Origin: Nocardioides glacieisoli | GTDB taxonomy: Bacteria; Actinomycetota; Actinomycetes; Propionibacteriales; Nocardioidaceae | DNA length: 64,000 nucleotides | Direction: 5' to 3' | NCBI RefSeq assembly: GCF_004137245.1 | Contig: NZ_SDWS01000001.1 | Coordinates: 186,001-250,000, forward strand | Shown here: positions 8,166 to 16,273 of the stretch, piece after piece | Numbering within the stretch: the stretch's first letter is position 1 | How the letters are laid out: each line of letters starts with the position of its first letter | Notes under the pieces: model-generated | Database searches by the model: none | Seen by the model: the letters and a program-made list of their open reading frames with translations, nothing else | What the model was told of the DNA's origin: nothing | Program-made: the position numbers and the translations under genes

Positions 8166-8453
8166 GTGCGGCCTCCTCTCGACGACGGCTTCAGCACACG
8201 CACGCATGGCTGAAGAACGGTCGTCGCTCCTGGAGGCCCGGATCCCGGGCTATTACCTACCCTCGCAACTCGTCCTGTCACAACCGGGAAGGCGCACCAG
8301 CTGAACTGGTGGCCCGGAGGCTCTCTGACGTGAAGCGAGAGTATCGCTCGAGCAGCAATTTACAAACAGGTGTTCGATCAAGAATGCATCAAGTGCTGCG
8401 AAAAGTTGAGGAGGTCAATCTCGGATCTGCCGCTGTGAGGTCATCCTTGTGAG
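8166..8453. other. Non-coding, AT-richer gap containing an outlying copy of the GGATCTGCCGC motif
   Basis: No gene is visible here. The stretch 8340-8410 is noticeably less GC-rich than the surroundings. CGGATCTGCCGC at 8422-8433 matches the core of the motif that separates cargo genes in the mobile element at 31.8-46.9 kb, and it lies 20 bp before the orphan gene at 8454. Confidence 0.55.
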
Positions 8454-8756
8454 GTGGACCTCGCGAAGTACTACCGGCGTCTCGTCCGTGACCTCGACGG
8501 GTGGTCATCGGCAGCAGAAGTGGCGCCTGGTCGCATTCGGGTGTCGGTCCGGCAAGCCGGTGGCGGATGCCGAACGGTGGTGATCGTGATGACGCCGGCT
8601 GAATGGGAGAACATGTTCACCGTCGCGCACGGGAGCTTCGACTCGGCCTTCGACCGGGTGAAGCAGACCCTGCTTGCGATGAAGCCGCACGAGCGCTTTG
8701 CTGTCTATGCCGACTACGGCTTGGAGCCGTCTACGACGGAGACTCTGCTCGGCTAG
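8454..8756 (+). CDS. Hypothetical protein, 100 aa
   Basis: The GTG at 8454 opens a 100-residue ORF beginning MDLAKYYRRLVRDLDGWSSA and containing GGGCRTVVIVMTPAEWENMFTV and a DYGLEPSTTETLLG end. No membrane segment or signal peptide is present and I do not recognise a family. Mixed codon usage and the absence of a strong ribosome-binding site leave the start uncertain. It overlaps the stop of the opposing DksA-like gene by 4 bp. The gene follows a GGATCTGCCGC motif copy, as several cargo genes of the downstream mobile element do. Confidence 0.55.
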   Translation: MDLAKYYRRLVRDLDGWSSAAEVAPGRIRVSVRQAGGGCRTVVIVMTPAEWENMFTVAHGSFDSAFDRVKQTLLAMKPHERFAVYADYGLEPSTTETLLG

Positions 8757-9094
8757 CCCGCAGCGGCGCAGGTGATGCAAAGCCGCGCGGCGGGCAACGC
8801 CTCCAGCCTCGCCTCGCCGGTGGCGGACCCGCAGCGCTCGCACACGCCGTACGTCCCGTCCGACACACGAGCGAGCGCGGCGTCCACCTCGGCCAGGTGG
8901 CCGGCCACCTGACGGACGAGAGCGCCGATCTGCGAGCGCTCGAAGGCGATCGTGGCGCCCTCGGGGTCGTGCTCGTCGTCGGCGTTGGTGTCGAGCGAGG
9001 CGGCCACGATGGCGTCGTGGTCGCCGGTGAGGCTCGCCAGCCGACCCAGCGTCACCTCACGCTCGTGCTCCAAACGCCGGCGCGGGTCGTCCAT
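8753..9094 (-). CDS. TraR/DksA family zinc-finger protein
   Basis: A 113-residue protein: an N-terminal helical part (RRRLEHEREVTLGRLASL) leading to the C4 zinc finger YGVCERCGSATGEARLEALPAARLCITC near the C-terminus. The acidic tip of classical DksA is not obvious. Proteins of this family bind in the RNA polymerase secondary channel or act as small zinc-ribbon regulators. The ATG abuts the stop codon of the upstream GyrI-like gene without a gap, so the two are co-transcribed and probably translationally coupled. Confidence 0.8.
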   Translation of the reverse strand: MDDPRRRLEHEREVTLGRLASLTGDHDAIVAASLDTNADDEHDPEGATIAFERSQIGALVRQVAGHLAEVDAALARVSDGTYGVCERCGSATGEARLEALPAARLCITCAAAG

Positions 9095-9586
9095 TCAGCC
9101 GGTGACGGGCATGAGCAGGTCGGTGCGCAGGTGGTCGGGCTCCTGGCTCGGGTCGCTGACGTAGACCTCGATCCACGACCCGGTCGGCTGTGCCCCTGCG
9201 GCGTCGGCCAGCCGGCCCCACGCCTCTCCGAGGTCGTCGTACGAGCCGAGGTGGGTCGCCGCGACTGCGGGACCGGAGGGCAGCGTCGACGGGACGACCG
9301 AACGCTCACCGGCAGTGAGGGGTGAGGACAAGGCGTTGGCCACCGGGAACCCGAGCTCGAGGTCGAAGGCCTGCTCCACGTCACCCTTGTAGATCGCGAG
9401 CGCCGGCCCGGTCGGTGTGATCGCTCCGGTCCCGATGAGCGCGGCGATCGCGCCGTAGCCGTCGTCGAAGAGGGTGCGGATGTCACCGAGCGTGACGCCG
9501 GCGTGCCGGATCACGGCGAGCGGCACGGAATCGAGCTCGACGCGGGCGGCGTGGTCGTAGGGCTGGGCGGGTGCGAGGTCGGTCAT
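9095..9586 (-). CDS. GyrI-like / AraC effector-binding-domain protein
   Basis: A 163-residue stand-alone ligand-binding domain. The pattern fits the SHS2-fold GyrI-like family: a short N-terminal strand (VELDSVPLAVIRHAGVTLGDI), PTGPALAIYKGD, a central VVPSTLPSGPAVAATHLGSYDDLGEAWGRL and a C-terminal GSWIEVYVSDPSQEPDHLRTDLLMPV. Members bind small molecules, sometimes as drug sponges or as parts of AraC/MerR regulators; here no DNA-binding domain is attached. It is the first gene of a two-gene unit with the DksA-like protein and is divergent from the protein kinase. Confidence 0.75.
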   Translation of the reverse strand: MTDLAPAQPYDHAARVELDSVPLAVIRHAGVTLGDIRTLFDDGYGAIAALIGTGAITPTGPALAIYKGDVEQAFDLELGFPVANALSSPLTAGERSVVPSTLPSGPAVAATHLGSYDDLGEAWGRLADAAGAQPTGSWIEVYVSDPSQEPDHLRTDLLMPVTG

Positions 9587-9676
9587 GCGGTCACGCTAGC
9601 CCCGCCGTCCGACGCTCGGCCCGACCCTGCGCGCCGGATGACAGGCAACACCGTCCACCGGCCGTATCCTCATGAC

Positions 9677-11359
9677 GTGACGACGTCCCCCCAGGCGCCG
9701 CCGCCCGGGTTGACCGTCGGCGGCTACTCGCTGCGCGCCCGCCTCGGCGAGGGCGGCATGGGCGTCGTCCACCTCGGTCAGAAGCCGGGGGAGCGCCCGG
9801 TCGCGATCAAGGTGCTGCGCCCGCACGTCGTCGGGGACGACGAGGCGCGCCGCCGGCTGGCGCGCGAGGTCAGCTCGCTGAGCCGGGTGCGCAGCCGCCG
9901 GATCGCCGAGATCGTCGACGCCGACCCGTGGGGCGAGATCCCCTACGTCGCCACGCGCTACGTCCCCGGCCTCTCACTGCACGACCACGTGCAGGAGGAG
10001 GGCCCGCTGGAGGGCGACGACCTGCTGTGGTTCGCCGACTGCCTCGCCGAGGCGCTCGAGGCCGTCCACGACGTCGGCGTGCTGCACCGCGACATCAAGC
10101 CGTCCAACGTGATCATGGAGGGCCGTACGCCGATCCTCATCGACTTCGGCCTGGCCCGGGTCGCCGACGACTCGCAGATCACGATGACCGGGTGGCTCCT
10201 CGGCACGCCGGGCTACCTCGCACCCGAGATCCTCTACGGCGACGACGCGACCGCCGCGTCCGACGTGCACGCCTGGGCCGCCACGGTGGCATACGCCGGC
10301 ACCGGCCGCGCGCCCTTCGGCCGCGGGCCGTCGGTGGCGATCATGGACCGCGTCCGTCGCGGCGAGCACGACCTGTCCGGCCTCGACCCGGTGGTCCTCG
10401 AGCTCGTCGAGGACGCGCTCGCGCCCGACGCGGAGGACCGCCCGTCCCTCGACGAGGTGCGTGACTGGCTGGAGGAGCTCGCCGGCGGCGAGCCCCGCGA
10501 ACCCTCCGCGTCGCACCCCGTGACGCTGCCCTACGTCGCATCCGTCCGCCAGGACCGCGAGGCGCCGACCGCGGTCGCCACTGGCGTCGTGCCGCCCGCG
10601 CTCTCCGAGCCGGTGCACTGGTCGGACGACTGGCGCTCGCCGGACGACGACCTCTACGACGGAGGCCGGACGCAGGGCTGGGGAGAGGCCGGCACGGTGC
10701 CGCACCGCCAGACCCGCGTGCTGCCCGACGGGTCGGTGGAGTACGTCGGCGCCTACGGCCCGCCCGCCCGCGAGGTCGTCCCCGCGGGGGAGCGGCTGCG
10801 TCGCGGACTCTCGCTGCTCGCCCTCGGCGGCGTGGTGACCGGTGGCATCGCCTATGCGCCGTACCTCGCCCTCGCCGTCCTCTTCCTCGCCGTCTGGCTG
10901 CTGCGCAGCGGCTCGCTCGCCGCCTCGTCGGCGGGCGGCAGGCGGGACCGGCGCGGCGCCAAGTGGTACGACGGCATCCAGCTGCTGCTGGCCGCCCCCT
11001 GGCACGTCGTGGCCGGGCTCGGTGGCACCCTGCTGCTGATCCTCTGGAGCGTCGGCATCGCCTCCGCCGTCGCCCTGCTCTGCTTCGCCGCGTCGCTCTC
11101 GGTGCTGACCTCGCTCGGGGTGATCGGAGCGTCCTTCGCGATCGGCACGTGGTGGGGACCGGGCTCCGAGCGCGTCCGCTCGCCGATCCATCGTGCCGTC
11201 GACCCGCTCGCCCGGCGCGGCGTGCCGTGGCTGCTGGTCACGCTTCTTGTCGCCGCGCTGGGCACCGGTCTCGGTGCCGCCGCGTCGTCGTCGGGCACGA
11301 ACTGGGCGCCGTACGACGACGCGCCCTTCGCGGACGTGCGCCTGCCCGCCTGGCTCTGA
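9677..11359 (+). CDS. Membrane-anchored serine/threonine protein kinase
   Basis: A 560-residue Hanks-type kinase (PknB-like). Residues about 15-270 hold the catalytic domain: glycine loop RLGEGGMGVVHLG, VAIKVLRPH with the ATP lysine, catalytic loop HRDIKPSN, DFGLAR and the APE equivalent APEILYG. A linker of about 110 residues leads to three to four C-terminal hydrophobic segments (ALGGVVTGGIAYAPYLALAVLFLAVWLL; VVAGLGGTLLLILWSV; ALLCFAASLSVLTSLGVIGASFAIG; WLLVTLLVAALGTGLGAAAS) and a short outside tail without PASTA repeats. The GTG at 9677 follows TATCCT at 9665-9670, which could serve a leaderless start; an ATG at 9638 is the alternative. Confidence 0.88.
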   Translation: MTTSPQAPPPGLTVGGYSLRARLGEGGMGVVHLGQKPGERPVAIKVLRPHVVGDDEARRRLAREVSSLSRVRSRRIAEIVDADPWGEIPYVATRYVPGLSLHDHVQEEGPLEGDDLLWFADCLAEALEAVHDVGVLHRDIKPSNVIMEGRTPILIDFGLARVADDSQITMTGWLLGTPGYLAPEILYGDDATAASDVHAWAATVAYAGTGRAPFGRGPSVAIMDRVRRGEHDLSGLDPVVLELVEDALAPDAEDRPSLDEVRDWLEELAGGEPREPSASHPVTLPYVASVRQDREAPTAVATGVVPPALSEPVHWSDDWRSPDDDLYDGGRTQGWGEAGTVPHRQTRVLPDGSVEYVGAYGPPAREVVPAGERLRRGLSLLALGGVVTGGIAYAPYLALAVLFLAVWLLRSGSLAASSAGGRRDRRGAKWYDGIQLLLAAPWHVVAGLGGTLLLILWSVGIASAVALLCFAASLSVLTSLGVIGASFAIGTWWGPGSERVRSPIHRAVDPLARRGVPWLLVTLLVAALGTGLGAAASSSGTNWAPYDDAPFADVRLPAWL

Positions 11360-11376
11360 CGGACGCCGGCGCGCCG

Positions 11377-11616
11377 TCAGTGGCCGTCGTCCCCGATGCC
11401 GGCCGCGCCGAGCTCGAGCGCACGGAACTGCCCCCGCAACCGGTCCTCGGCAGCGCGCCAGAGCGTGGCCGAGTGCGCGTACTGGTGGAACACCACGGTC
11501 CCCGGTCGGGCCAGGTCGCGGCGAGCTTCCTGGACCCGCGCACGCTCAGCGAAGTCGTCAGCCGCTGCCATGAGCTCGCTGAGCGCCCAGTGCTCACTCG
11601 CCCTCACCGCCGTCAT
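11377..11616 (-). CDS. Hypothetical protein, 79 aa
   Basis: The reverse-strand ORF from the ATG at 11616 reads MTAVRASEHWALSELMAAAD and continues with a helical, charged segment (DDFAERARVQEARRDLARPGTVVFHQYAHSATLWRAAEDRLRGQFRALEL). An in-frame ATG 18 bp upstream (MGKPFV) is possible. No family is recognised. The composition looks like a genuine folded small protein, but no strong ribosome-binding site is present, so this is a moderate-confidence call. It is convergent with the kinase gene. Confidence 0.5.
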   Translation of the reverse strand: MTAVRASEHWALSELMAAADDFAERARVQEARRDLARPGTVVFHQYAHSATLWRAAEDRLRGQFRALELGAAGIGDDGH

Positions 11617-11792
11617 GACGAAAGGCTTCCCCATCCGAGTCCCCGGTGGGGACGACGACGAGAACCTGCTCAATATTTGGGGCGCGCGTGGTGGCTCCCG
11701 ACGACCGGCAGGCGTGTTCCGCACGGCAGATCGGGGTACGTGCCGTGCTCATGCCCGCACGACGAGCCGTACCGGCTGGGAGCAGGAGAGCA

Positions 11793-12404
11793 ATGACCAC
11801 CGAACAGCCCGACATCGACACCGAGATCGGCACCGACCCCGCCGTCGACATCACCGGCGACAGCACCGACAACGAGAGCTACCACGGCTACAGCGTCGAC
11901 GACGAGACGCAGCCGCAGAGCACGGGCGACAGCCTGGTGGACGACCGCGACCTGCCCGAGCCGCTCGACGAGGGCTACTCGCCGCCGGAGAAGTGGTCGG
12001 TCGGCCAGGGCTTCGGCAACACACCGCTCGAGGAGAGCATGGGGGAGTCGCTCGACCAGCGCGTCGACCAGGAGCTGCCCGAGCCCGACCCCTACGAGGT
12101 CGCGGACGCGGAGGCGGAGCGCGGCGACCTGGCGCCGCTCGTCGCGGAGGACTCCACCGACGGCGAGGCGGTCCAGGCGGACGTCGAGGCCGCCGAGGGT
12201 GGCCGCGCGGGCCGTCTCGTGGCCGAGGACGAGGGGGCGCGCACCGACACCGAGAAGGACCTGGTCGCGCAGGACGTCGGCATCGACGGCGCCGCGGCCG
12301 GTGCGGAGGAGGCCGCGGTCCACCTCGTCGACGACCCGGACACCGTCGACCCCCTGCTGCTCGACGGCGAGGTCGTCGACGAGGAGCCCGACGGCACCTC
12401 CTGA
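11793..12404 (+). CDS. DUF5709 domain protein
   Basis: A 203-residue, highly acidic protein starting MTTEQPDIDTEIG. The conserved core TQPQSTGDSLVDDRDLPEPLDEGYSPPEKWSVGQGFGNTPLEESMGESLDQRVDQELPEPDPY matches the DUF5709 signature, followed by an Asp/Glu/Ala-rich tail (RAGRLVAEDEGARTDTEKDLVAQDVGIDGAAAGAEEAAVH). The ribosome-binding site AGGAGAG is 5-6 nt before the ATG. Function unknown; it is an actinobacterial soluble protein often linked to stress conditions. A strong hairpin follows directly after the stop. Confidence 0.85.
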   Translation: MTTEQPDIDTEIGTDPAVDITGDSTDNESYHGYSVDDETQPQSTGDSLVDDRDLPEPLDEGYSPPEKWSVGQGFGNTPLEESMGESLDQRVDQELPEPDPYEVADAEAERGDLAPLVAEDSTDGEAVQADVEAAEGGRAGRLVAEDEGARTDTEKDLVAQDVGIDGAAAGAEEAAVHLVDDPDTVDPLLLDGEVVDEEPDGTS

Positions 12405-12406
12405 CC

Positions 12407-12445
12407 GACGGGCCCGTCCCAGCCGCGTGGCCGGGACGGGCCGTC
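12407..12445 (+). terminator. Hairpin terminator after the DUF5709 gene
   Basis: The arms GACGGGCCCGTCCC (12407-12420) and GGGACGGGCCGTC (12433-12445) pair around a 12-nt loop, 3 bp after the stop codon. No U-tract follows, as is usual for actinobacterial hairpin terminators. Confidence 0.7.
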
Positions 12446-12566
12446 CCGCCCCCGATGGTCTCCGGGTCCCCGGCTCGGTCTTTTCCCGGCGTGGATCCCG
12501 ACCGAGGTTGGAACGGTTCCACTCGGGAGCGGACGGTCTTCCGAGTCATCACTCTCGGAGGTTCTC

Positions 12567-13676
12567 GTGAACAGACTCATCCGGTGGACGGCGGCCTTCG
12601 GTGCCGCGGTCCTCCTCCCGCTCGGCCCCGCCTCGGTCGCGTCCGCTGCGCCGGCTGTCGCCACCACGTCCGCCCGCACTGCCGACCGCCTCGTCGAGGT
12701 GCCCGCGGCCGAGGCGTTCGAGCAGGCCGTCGACCCGAGCGAGTGCGGTGGTCCCACGCTGCTCGACGGCTACTTCGACCAGCAGGTCCAGGCCCTGGCC
12801 GAGTCGGGCGACCTGGCGTTCGTGGCCGCGCACCAGGACGCGTTGTTCTCGGTGCCCACCTACGACGCGCTCTTCTTCGGCACGGCCGGTGACCCCGACT
12901 ACGCCCTCGACACCCACGCCGCGCAGATCACCAACACCTTCCGCGACCTCCGCCGGTTCTGGGACATCGAGTCCGGCGACATCCAGCTGATGGAGATGAA
13001 CGGCGAGTCGCTGCTCGACGCCGACCGCATCGCGAGGACGCTGACCCTGATGGTCGAGCTGGGCGAGATCGCCCCGCTGACCCCGGAGCAGATCCAGACG
13101 GAGGCGACGACCGTCGCCACCTACATGCAGAGCCACGGCGACCTCTACGACAACCCGCTGTGGACGCTCAACGCCTTCGCCTTCACCGCCGAGGGCGAGA
13201 CCGACCCGCTGATCAAGGACCTGCCCGACAAGCTGATCATGGGCAAGGGCATCATCGAGGCGTACGACGCCTTCGGGCTCGGCGACGTCGGCCCGCGCGC
13301 CATCATGGCGCACGAGTTCGCCCACCACGTGCAGTTCGAGCTGGGCGCCTTCGACGACGGCCCGACGGACCCCGCCGCGGCCACGCGTCGCACGGAGCTG
13401 ATGGCCGACGCGATGGCGACCTACTACGCCACGCACAAGAAGGGGCTCGCCCTCAACGCGAAGCGCGTGACGGACGCCCTGCTCAGCTTCTACACGGTCG
13501 GCGACTGCGTGTTCGACAGCCCCGGCCACCACGGGACGCCGGTGCAGCGCCAGCGCGCTGCTGACTGGGGTGCCGACCTCGCCGCTGCCGCGCGCCCGCG
13601 GAGCATGGTGCTCCCGGCCGCTGACGTGATCGCCCTCTTCGAGGACGCCCTCCCGGGCATCATCTCGGGCAGCTGA
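12567..13676 (+). CDS. Secreted zinc metallopeptidase (HEFAHH motif)
   Basis: A 369-residue protein with a Sec signal peptide (MNRLIRWTAAFGAAVLLPLG, cleavage after ASVASA) and the zinc-binding gluzincin motif MAHEFAHHVQFELGAF around residue 250. The third ligand is probably the Glu in RRTELMADAMATYYATHKKG, which resembles the E-x-x-A-D pattern of neutral zinc metallopeptidases. A DCVF cysteine and the PGHHGTPVQRQRAADWG segment near the C-terminus also fit that group. The GTG start has a GGAGG box 7 nt upstream. It probably degrades extracellular or envelope protein. It stands alone between two strong hairpins. Confidence 0.85.
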   Translation: MNRLIRWTAAFGAAVLLPLGPASVASAAPAVATTSARTADRLVEVPAAEAFEQAVDPSECGGPTLLDGYFDQQVQALAESGDLAFVAAHQDALFSVPTYDALFFGTAGDPDYALDTHAAQITNTFRDLRRFWDIESGDIQLMEMNGESLLDADRIARTLTLMVELGEIAPLTPEQIQTEATTVATYMQSHGDLYDNPLWTLNAFAFTAEGETDPLIKDLPDKLIMGKGIIEAYDAFGLGDVGPRAIMAHEFAHHVQFELGAFDDGPTDPAAATRRTELMADAMATYYATHKKGLALNAKRVTDALLSFYTVGDCVFDSPGHHGTPVQRQRAADWGADLAAAARPRSMVLPAADVIALFEDALPGIISGS

Positions 13677-13683
13677 TCGAGCC

Positions 13684-13720
13684 GACAGGCCCCGCCACCC
13701 GACGGGTGGCGGGGCCTGTC
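13684..13720. terminator. Perfect 17-bp hairpin, bidirectional terminator
   Basis: GACAGGCCCCGCCACCC (13684-13700) and its exact reverse complement (13704-13720) are separated by GAC. The hairpin lies between the convergent metallopeptidase and ABC permease genes and can stop transcription from both sides. Confidence 0.85.
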
Positions 13721-13743
13721 GTGTCTCGTCAGCCGGTCTGCTG

Positions 13744-14526
13744 CTACTTGGGCTCGGCGCGCAGCAGGCGCAGCAGGCCGAGGAGGAACGGGACCACGAG
13801 CCAGATGGTGCCGGAGACGAGCAGCTGGGCCAGGAGCTCGCCGCTGGGTGCGCCCTCGTCCTGGAACATCAGCCCCTGGGCGGTGTTGAACTCGATCCAC
13901 GGTGCGAGGTCGGCGAACCACTCCTGGAAGGACCCCAGGATGCCGACCGCGATCGGCAGCACCAGGGAGTAGATGAAGTAGGCGACGATCGCTGCCGGGC
14001 TGTTCATCAGCAGCATGCCGATGGCGAAGCCGGTCAGGATCCCGATCAGGTTGGCCACCAGGAAGCCCTTGACGAGCACGTCCGCGGTGATCGACCAGTC
14101 CCCGCCGCCGATGACGGTGCCGATCGCGGCGACCGCCATGGCGATGACGATCAGCCCGGCGCCCAGGAGCAGGCCACCACAGAGCTTCGCGCCCACCACC
14201 CGGCCGCGGTGGGGCTCGAGGGTGAAGGTCGTCAGGCCGGTGCGCTGGCTCCACTCGCTGGTGACCATGAGGATCAGGAGGATGGGCAGGAAGTAGCCCA
14301 GCACGCCACCGGCGACTGCGATGACATCGCCGAAGTCACGGCTGTCCTCGGGCGCCGCGAAGGCGTAGATCACGACGACGGCCAGGCTCAGGAGCACGAT
14401 GGAGCCGGAGAACCAGCGCCCGGCGCGGGTGTCGAGGGCCTTGCGGACCTCGACGCTGACCAGGCGGGTGAACGGTACGGCGGGCGTGCCGGACACGTCG
14501 AGCGTCTCGGACGAGGTGGCGGTCAT
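13744..14526 (-). CDS. ABC-2 type exporter permease
   Basis: A 260-residue integral membrane protein. After a cytoplasmic N-terminus (MTATSSETLDVSGTPAVPFTRLVSVEVRKALDTRAG) it has six hydrophobic segments, the first WFSGSIVLLSLAVVVIYAFA and the last TIWLVVPFLLGLLRLL. This layout fits ABC-2 permeases that work with a separate ATPase. Its ATG overlaps the stop of the ATPase gene by 4 bp, so both belong to one operon. The substrate is unknown; such pairs commonly export antibiotics or peptides. Confidence 0.88.
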   Translation of the reverse strand: MTATSSETLDVSGTPAVPFTRLVSVEVRKALDTRAGRWFSGSIVLLSLAVVVIYAFAAPEDSRDFGDVIAVAGGVLGYFLPILLILMVTSEWSQRTGLTTFTLEPHRGRVVGAKLCGGLLLGAGLIVIAMAVAAIGTVIGGGDWSITADVLVKGFLVANLIGILTGFAIGMLLMNSPAAIVAYFIYSLVLPIAVGILGSFQEWFADLAPWIEFNTAQGLMFQDEGAPSGELLAQLLVSGTIWLVVPFLLGLLRLLRAEPK

Positions 14527-15449
14527 GCGGTGCCTCCCTGGGCGGTCGCGGCGGCGGGATGTCCCTCGCGCTGGGTGTCCTCGGTGAGGGAGAGGAAGAG
14601 GTCCTCCAGGCCGGTTGCCCCGGACCGGAGCTCGGTGAGCACGACCTGAGCCTCCAGCGCCGCACGTCCGACCGTGGGGGAGTCGCAGTCGACCCGGAGC
14701 CCGCCGGCCTCGACGGTGACCGTGTGTCCTGCGGCCGTCAGCTGGCGGCCGAGTGCGTCGTTGTCCTCCGAGTGGACCAGCGTGCTGGTCGCCTCACCGG
14801 ACAGGAGGGACTCCTTGGTGCCCGAGGCGACGATCTTGCCCCCGCCGATGAGGATCATCTCGTCGGCGATGAGCTCGACCTCGTTGAGAAGGTGGCTGGA
14901 CAGCAGCACGGTCCCGCCCTGGTCGGCGTACGACTTGAGCAGGCGCCGCATCCAGCGGATGCCGGCCGGGTCGAGCCCGTTGGCCGGCTCGTCCAGGATC
15001 AGCACCGACGGATCGCCGAGGAGCGCGTGGGCGATGCCGAGGCGCTGGCGCATGCCGAGCGAGTAGTTGCGCACCCGACGCTTGGACTCGCTCGGGGTCA
15101 GCGACACCAGCTCCAGCATCTTGTCGACGCGTGAGTCCGGCAGCCCCATCGTCTTCGCGCCGATCATGAGGACCTCCCGCCCGGTGCGGCCCGCGTGCTG
15201 GGCGGAGGCGTCCAGCAGGACACCGACGTGCAGGCCGGGGTTCGGGATGTCGCGGTAGGCCCGGCCGCCGATGCTGACGCTGCCCGAGCTGGCAGGGGTC
15301 AGCCCGACCATGATCCGCATGGTCGTCGTCTTCCCTGCTCCGTTGGGGCCGAGGAAGCCGGTGACGCGGCCGCGCTGCGCGGTGAAGCTGACGTCGTCGA
15401 CGGCGGTGAACCCGCCGTAGGTCTTGGTGAGGTGATCGACCGTGATCAT
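14523..15449 (-). CDS. ABC exporter ATP-binding protein
   Basis: A 308-residue ATPase of the drug-export (DrrA/CcmA-like) subfamily. Walker A is GPNGAGKTT, the signature region reads YSLGMRQRLGIAHALLGDP and Walker B is VLILDEPANGLDP, followed by the H-loop LLSSHLLNEVE. The C-terminal 90 residues form the extra domain typical of this subfamily (ATSTLVHSEDNDALGRQL...ATGLEDLFLSLTED). The start at 15449 gives MITVDHLTKTYGG. It is the first gene of the operon with the ABC-2 permease. Confidence 0.93.
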   Translation of the reverse strand: MITVDHLTKTYGGFTAVDDVSFTAQRGRVTGFLGPNGAGKTTTMRIMVGLTPASSGSVSIGGRAYRDIPNPGLHVGVLLDASAQHAGRTGREVLMIGAKTMGLPDSRVDKMLELVSLTPSESKRRVRNYSLGMRQRLGIAHALLGDPSVLILDEPANGLDPAGIRWMRRLLKSYADQGGTVLLSSHLLNEVELIADEMILIGGGKIVASGTKESLLSGEATSTLVHSEDNDALGRQLTAAGHTVTVEAGGLRVDCDSPTVGRAALEAQVVLTELRSGATGLEDLFLSLTEDTQREGHPAAATAQGGTA

Positions 15450-15620
15450 GGGTCCACCCTTCCATGGACGACAGCTCCAGCCGGGGGTGGTCGACCGGGC
15501 GCGCCGCAGAGCGGGAACTGTACGAGAACTGTGCGGGTCACTGACCGTGGTCGCACGCGACCGATCGCGGTGGACTGCTGCGGAAGGACCCGACGGGGGT
15601 CCCACCAGGAGGGAACTGAC

Positions 15621-16037
15621 ATGAGCACCACCACCCTGCGACGCCTCGGCGTCGTGACCGCCGCAGCGGCTGCCGCGATCGCCGTCACCGCGACGAGCGC
15701 GAGCGCCCACCACTGCTTCGTGCCGATGTACTCGCTCGGCGGACCTGCTTCGTCGAACTGGTTCGTCCTGACGGCCGCGGACGGGGCAGGCTTCGAGGGC
15801 TACACGGCGGAGTGCGCCGGGGCGAACGAGGCGGGCTACGCCGCGCTCCGTGCCGCCGGCCTGCCGGTCGGCCTCAAGATCTTCGAGAAGATGACGATCG
15901 GCGACCCGAAGCACACGGGCCGGATGAACCCCAACGGCGCCAACGGCGTGGGCCTGGAGTACTTCGAGGCGTTCTCGCCGCTGCCGGGCCAGATGGTCGA
16001 GACGTACGTCGCCGGGGCGAGCGCCCACGACTGCTGA
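15621..16037 (+). CDS. Small secreted protein
   Basis: A 138-residue precursor: MSTTTLRRLGVVTAAAAAAI is a Sec signal peptide with cleavage after TSASA, leaving a mature protein of about 112 residues beginning HHCFVPMYSLGG. The mature part has three cysteines, including AECAG and the C-terminal HDC, an N-terminal HH pair, and aromatic residues typical of a compact extracellular fold. A CCAGGAGGGA ribosome-binding site precedes the ATG. I do not recognise the family. A strong hairpin follows the gene. Confidence 0.8.
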   Translation: MSTTTLRRLGVVTAAAAAAIAVTATSASAHHCFVPMYSLGGPASSNWFVLTAADGAGFEGYTAECAGANEAGYAALRAAGLPVGLKIFEKMTIGDPKHTGRMNPNGANGVGLEYFEAFSPLPGQMVETYVAGASAHDC

Positions 16038-16048
16038 CCGCGTGAAGC

Positions 16049-16084
16049 GCCCCGGGTGCCGCAGTGGGGAGCGGAACCCGGGGC
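16049..16084 (+). terminator. Hairpin terminator after the small secreted protein
   Basis: GCCCCGGGT (16049-16057) pairs with ACCCGGGGC (16076-16084) across an 18-nt loop, 11 bp after the stop codon. Confidence 0.7.
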
Positions 16085-16192
16085 CGCCTCGCGTCAGGGC
16101 ACGACGTGGCGGCCCGGTCGACGACCCGTTCGGCGCAACCAGATCGCGAGACACCCGTCTCACGATCGGAGGTTCGGTGGCACCATGAGCTC

Positions 16193-16222
16193 GTGACCAC
16201 CAGCACGATCATCATTGCCTAG
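16193..16222 (+). CDS. Isoleucine leader peptide upstream of cimA (MTTSTIIIA)
   Basis: GTG-initiated 9-codon ORF reading MTTSTIIIA, with three consecutive Ile codons (ATC ATC ATT), then TAG. It lies 25 bp before an intrinsic terminator and about 77 bp before cimA, the first committed gene of the citramalate route to isoleucine. This is the arrangement of a ribosome-mediated attenuator that senses charged tRNA-Ile. The GTG overlaps the stop of an even shorter ORF (ATG at 16185, M-S-S-stop) that is preceded by GGAGG at 16168-16172, so initiation may occur by coupled re-start. The codons are seen directly; regulation is inferred. Confidence 0.8.
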   Translation: MTTSTIIIA

Positions 16223-16247
16223 CGCGACGGGACTCCCCGCCGCGCCG

Positions 16248-16273
16248 ACCTCCTGCACCCCAGGAGGTTTTTT
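16248..16273 (+). terminator. Intrinsic attenuator terminator of cimA
   Basis: ACCTCCTG (16248-16255), loop CACCC, CAGGAGGT (16261-16268), then a run of six T: a textbook Rho-independent terminator, rare in this otherwise U-tract-poor sequence. It sits between the isoleucine leader peptide and cimA. The ribosome-binding region GGAGGTTCGG (16168-16177) is complementary to CCGACCTCC (16245-16253) apart from one bulged base, a possible competing anti-terminator. Confidence 0.85.

Noticed and set aside
15450-16163. Extension of the ABC ATPase reading frame upstream of 15449
   Set aside because: The extension is Arg/Gly-rich, antisense to the secreted-protein gene, and the ATG at 15449 gives the canonical N-terminus MITVDHLTKTYGG.
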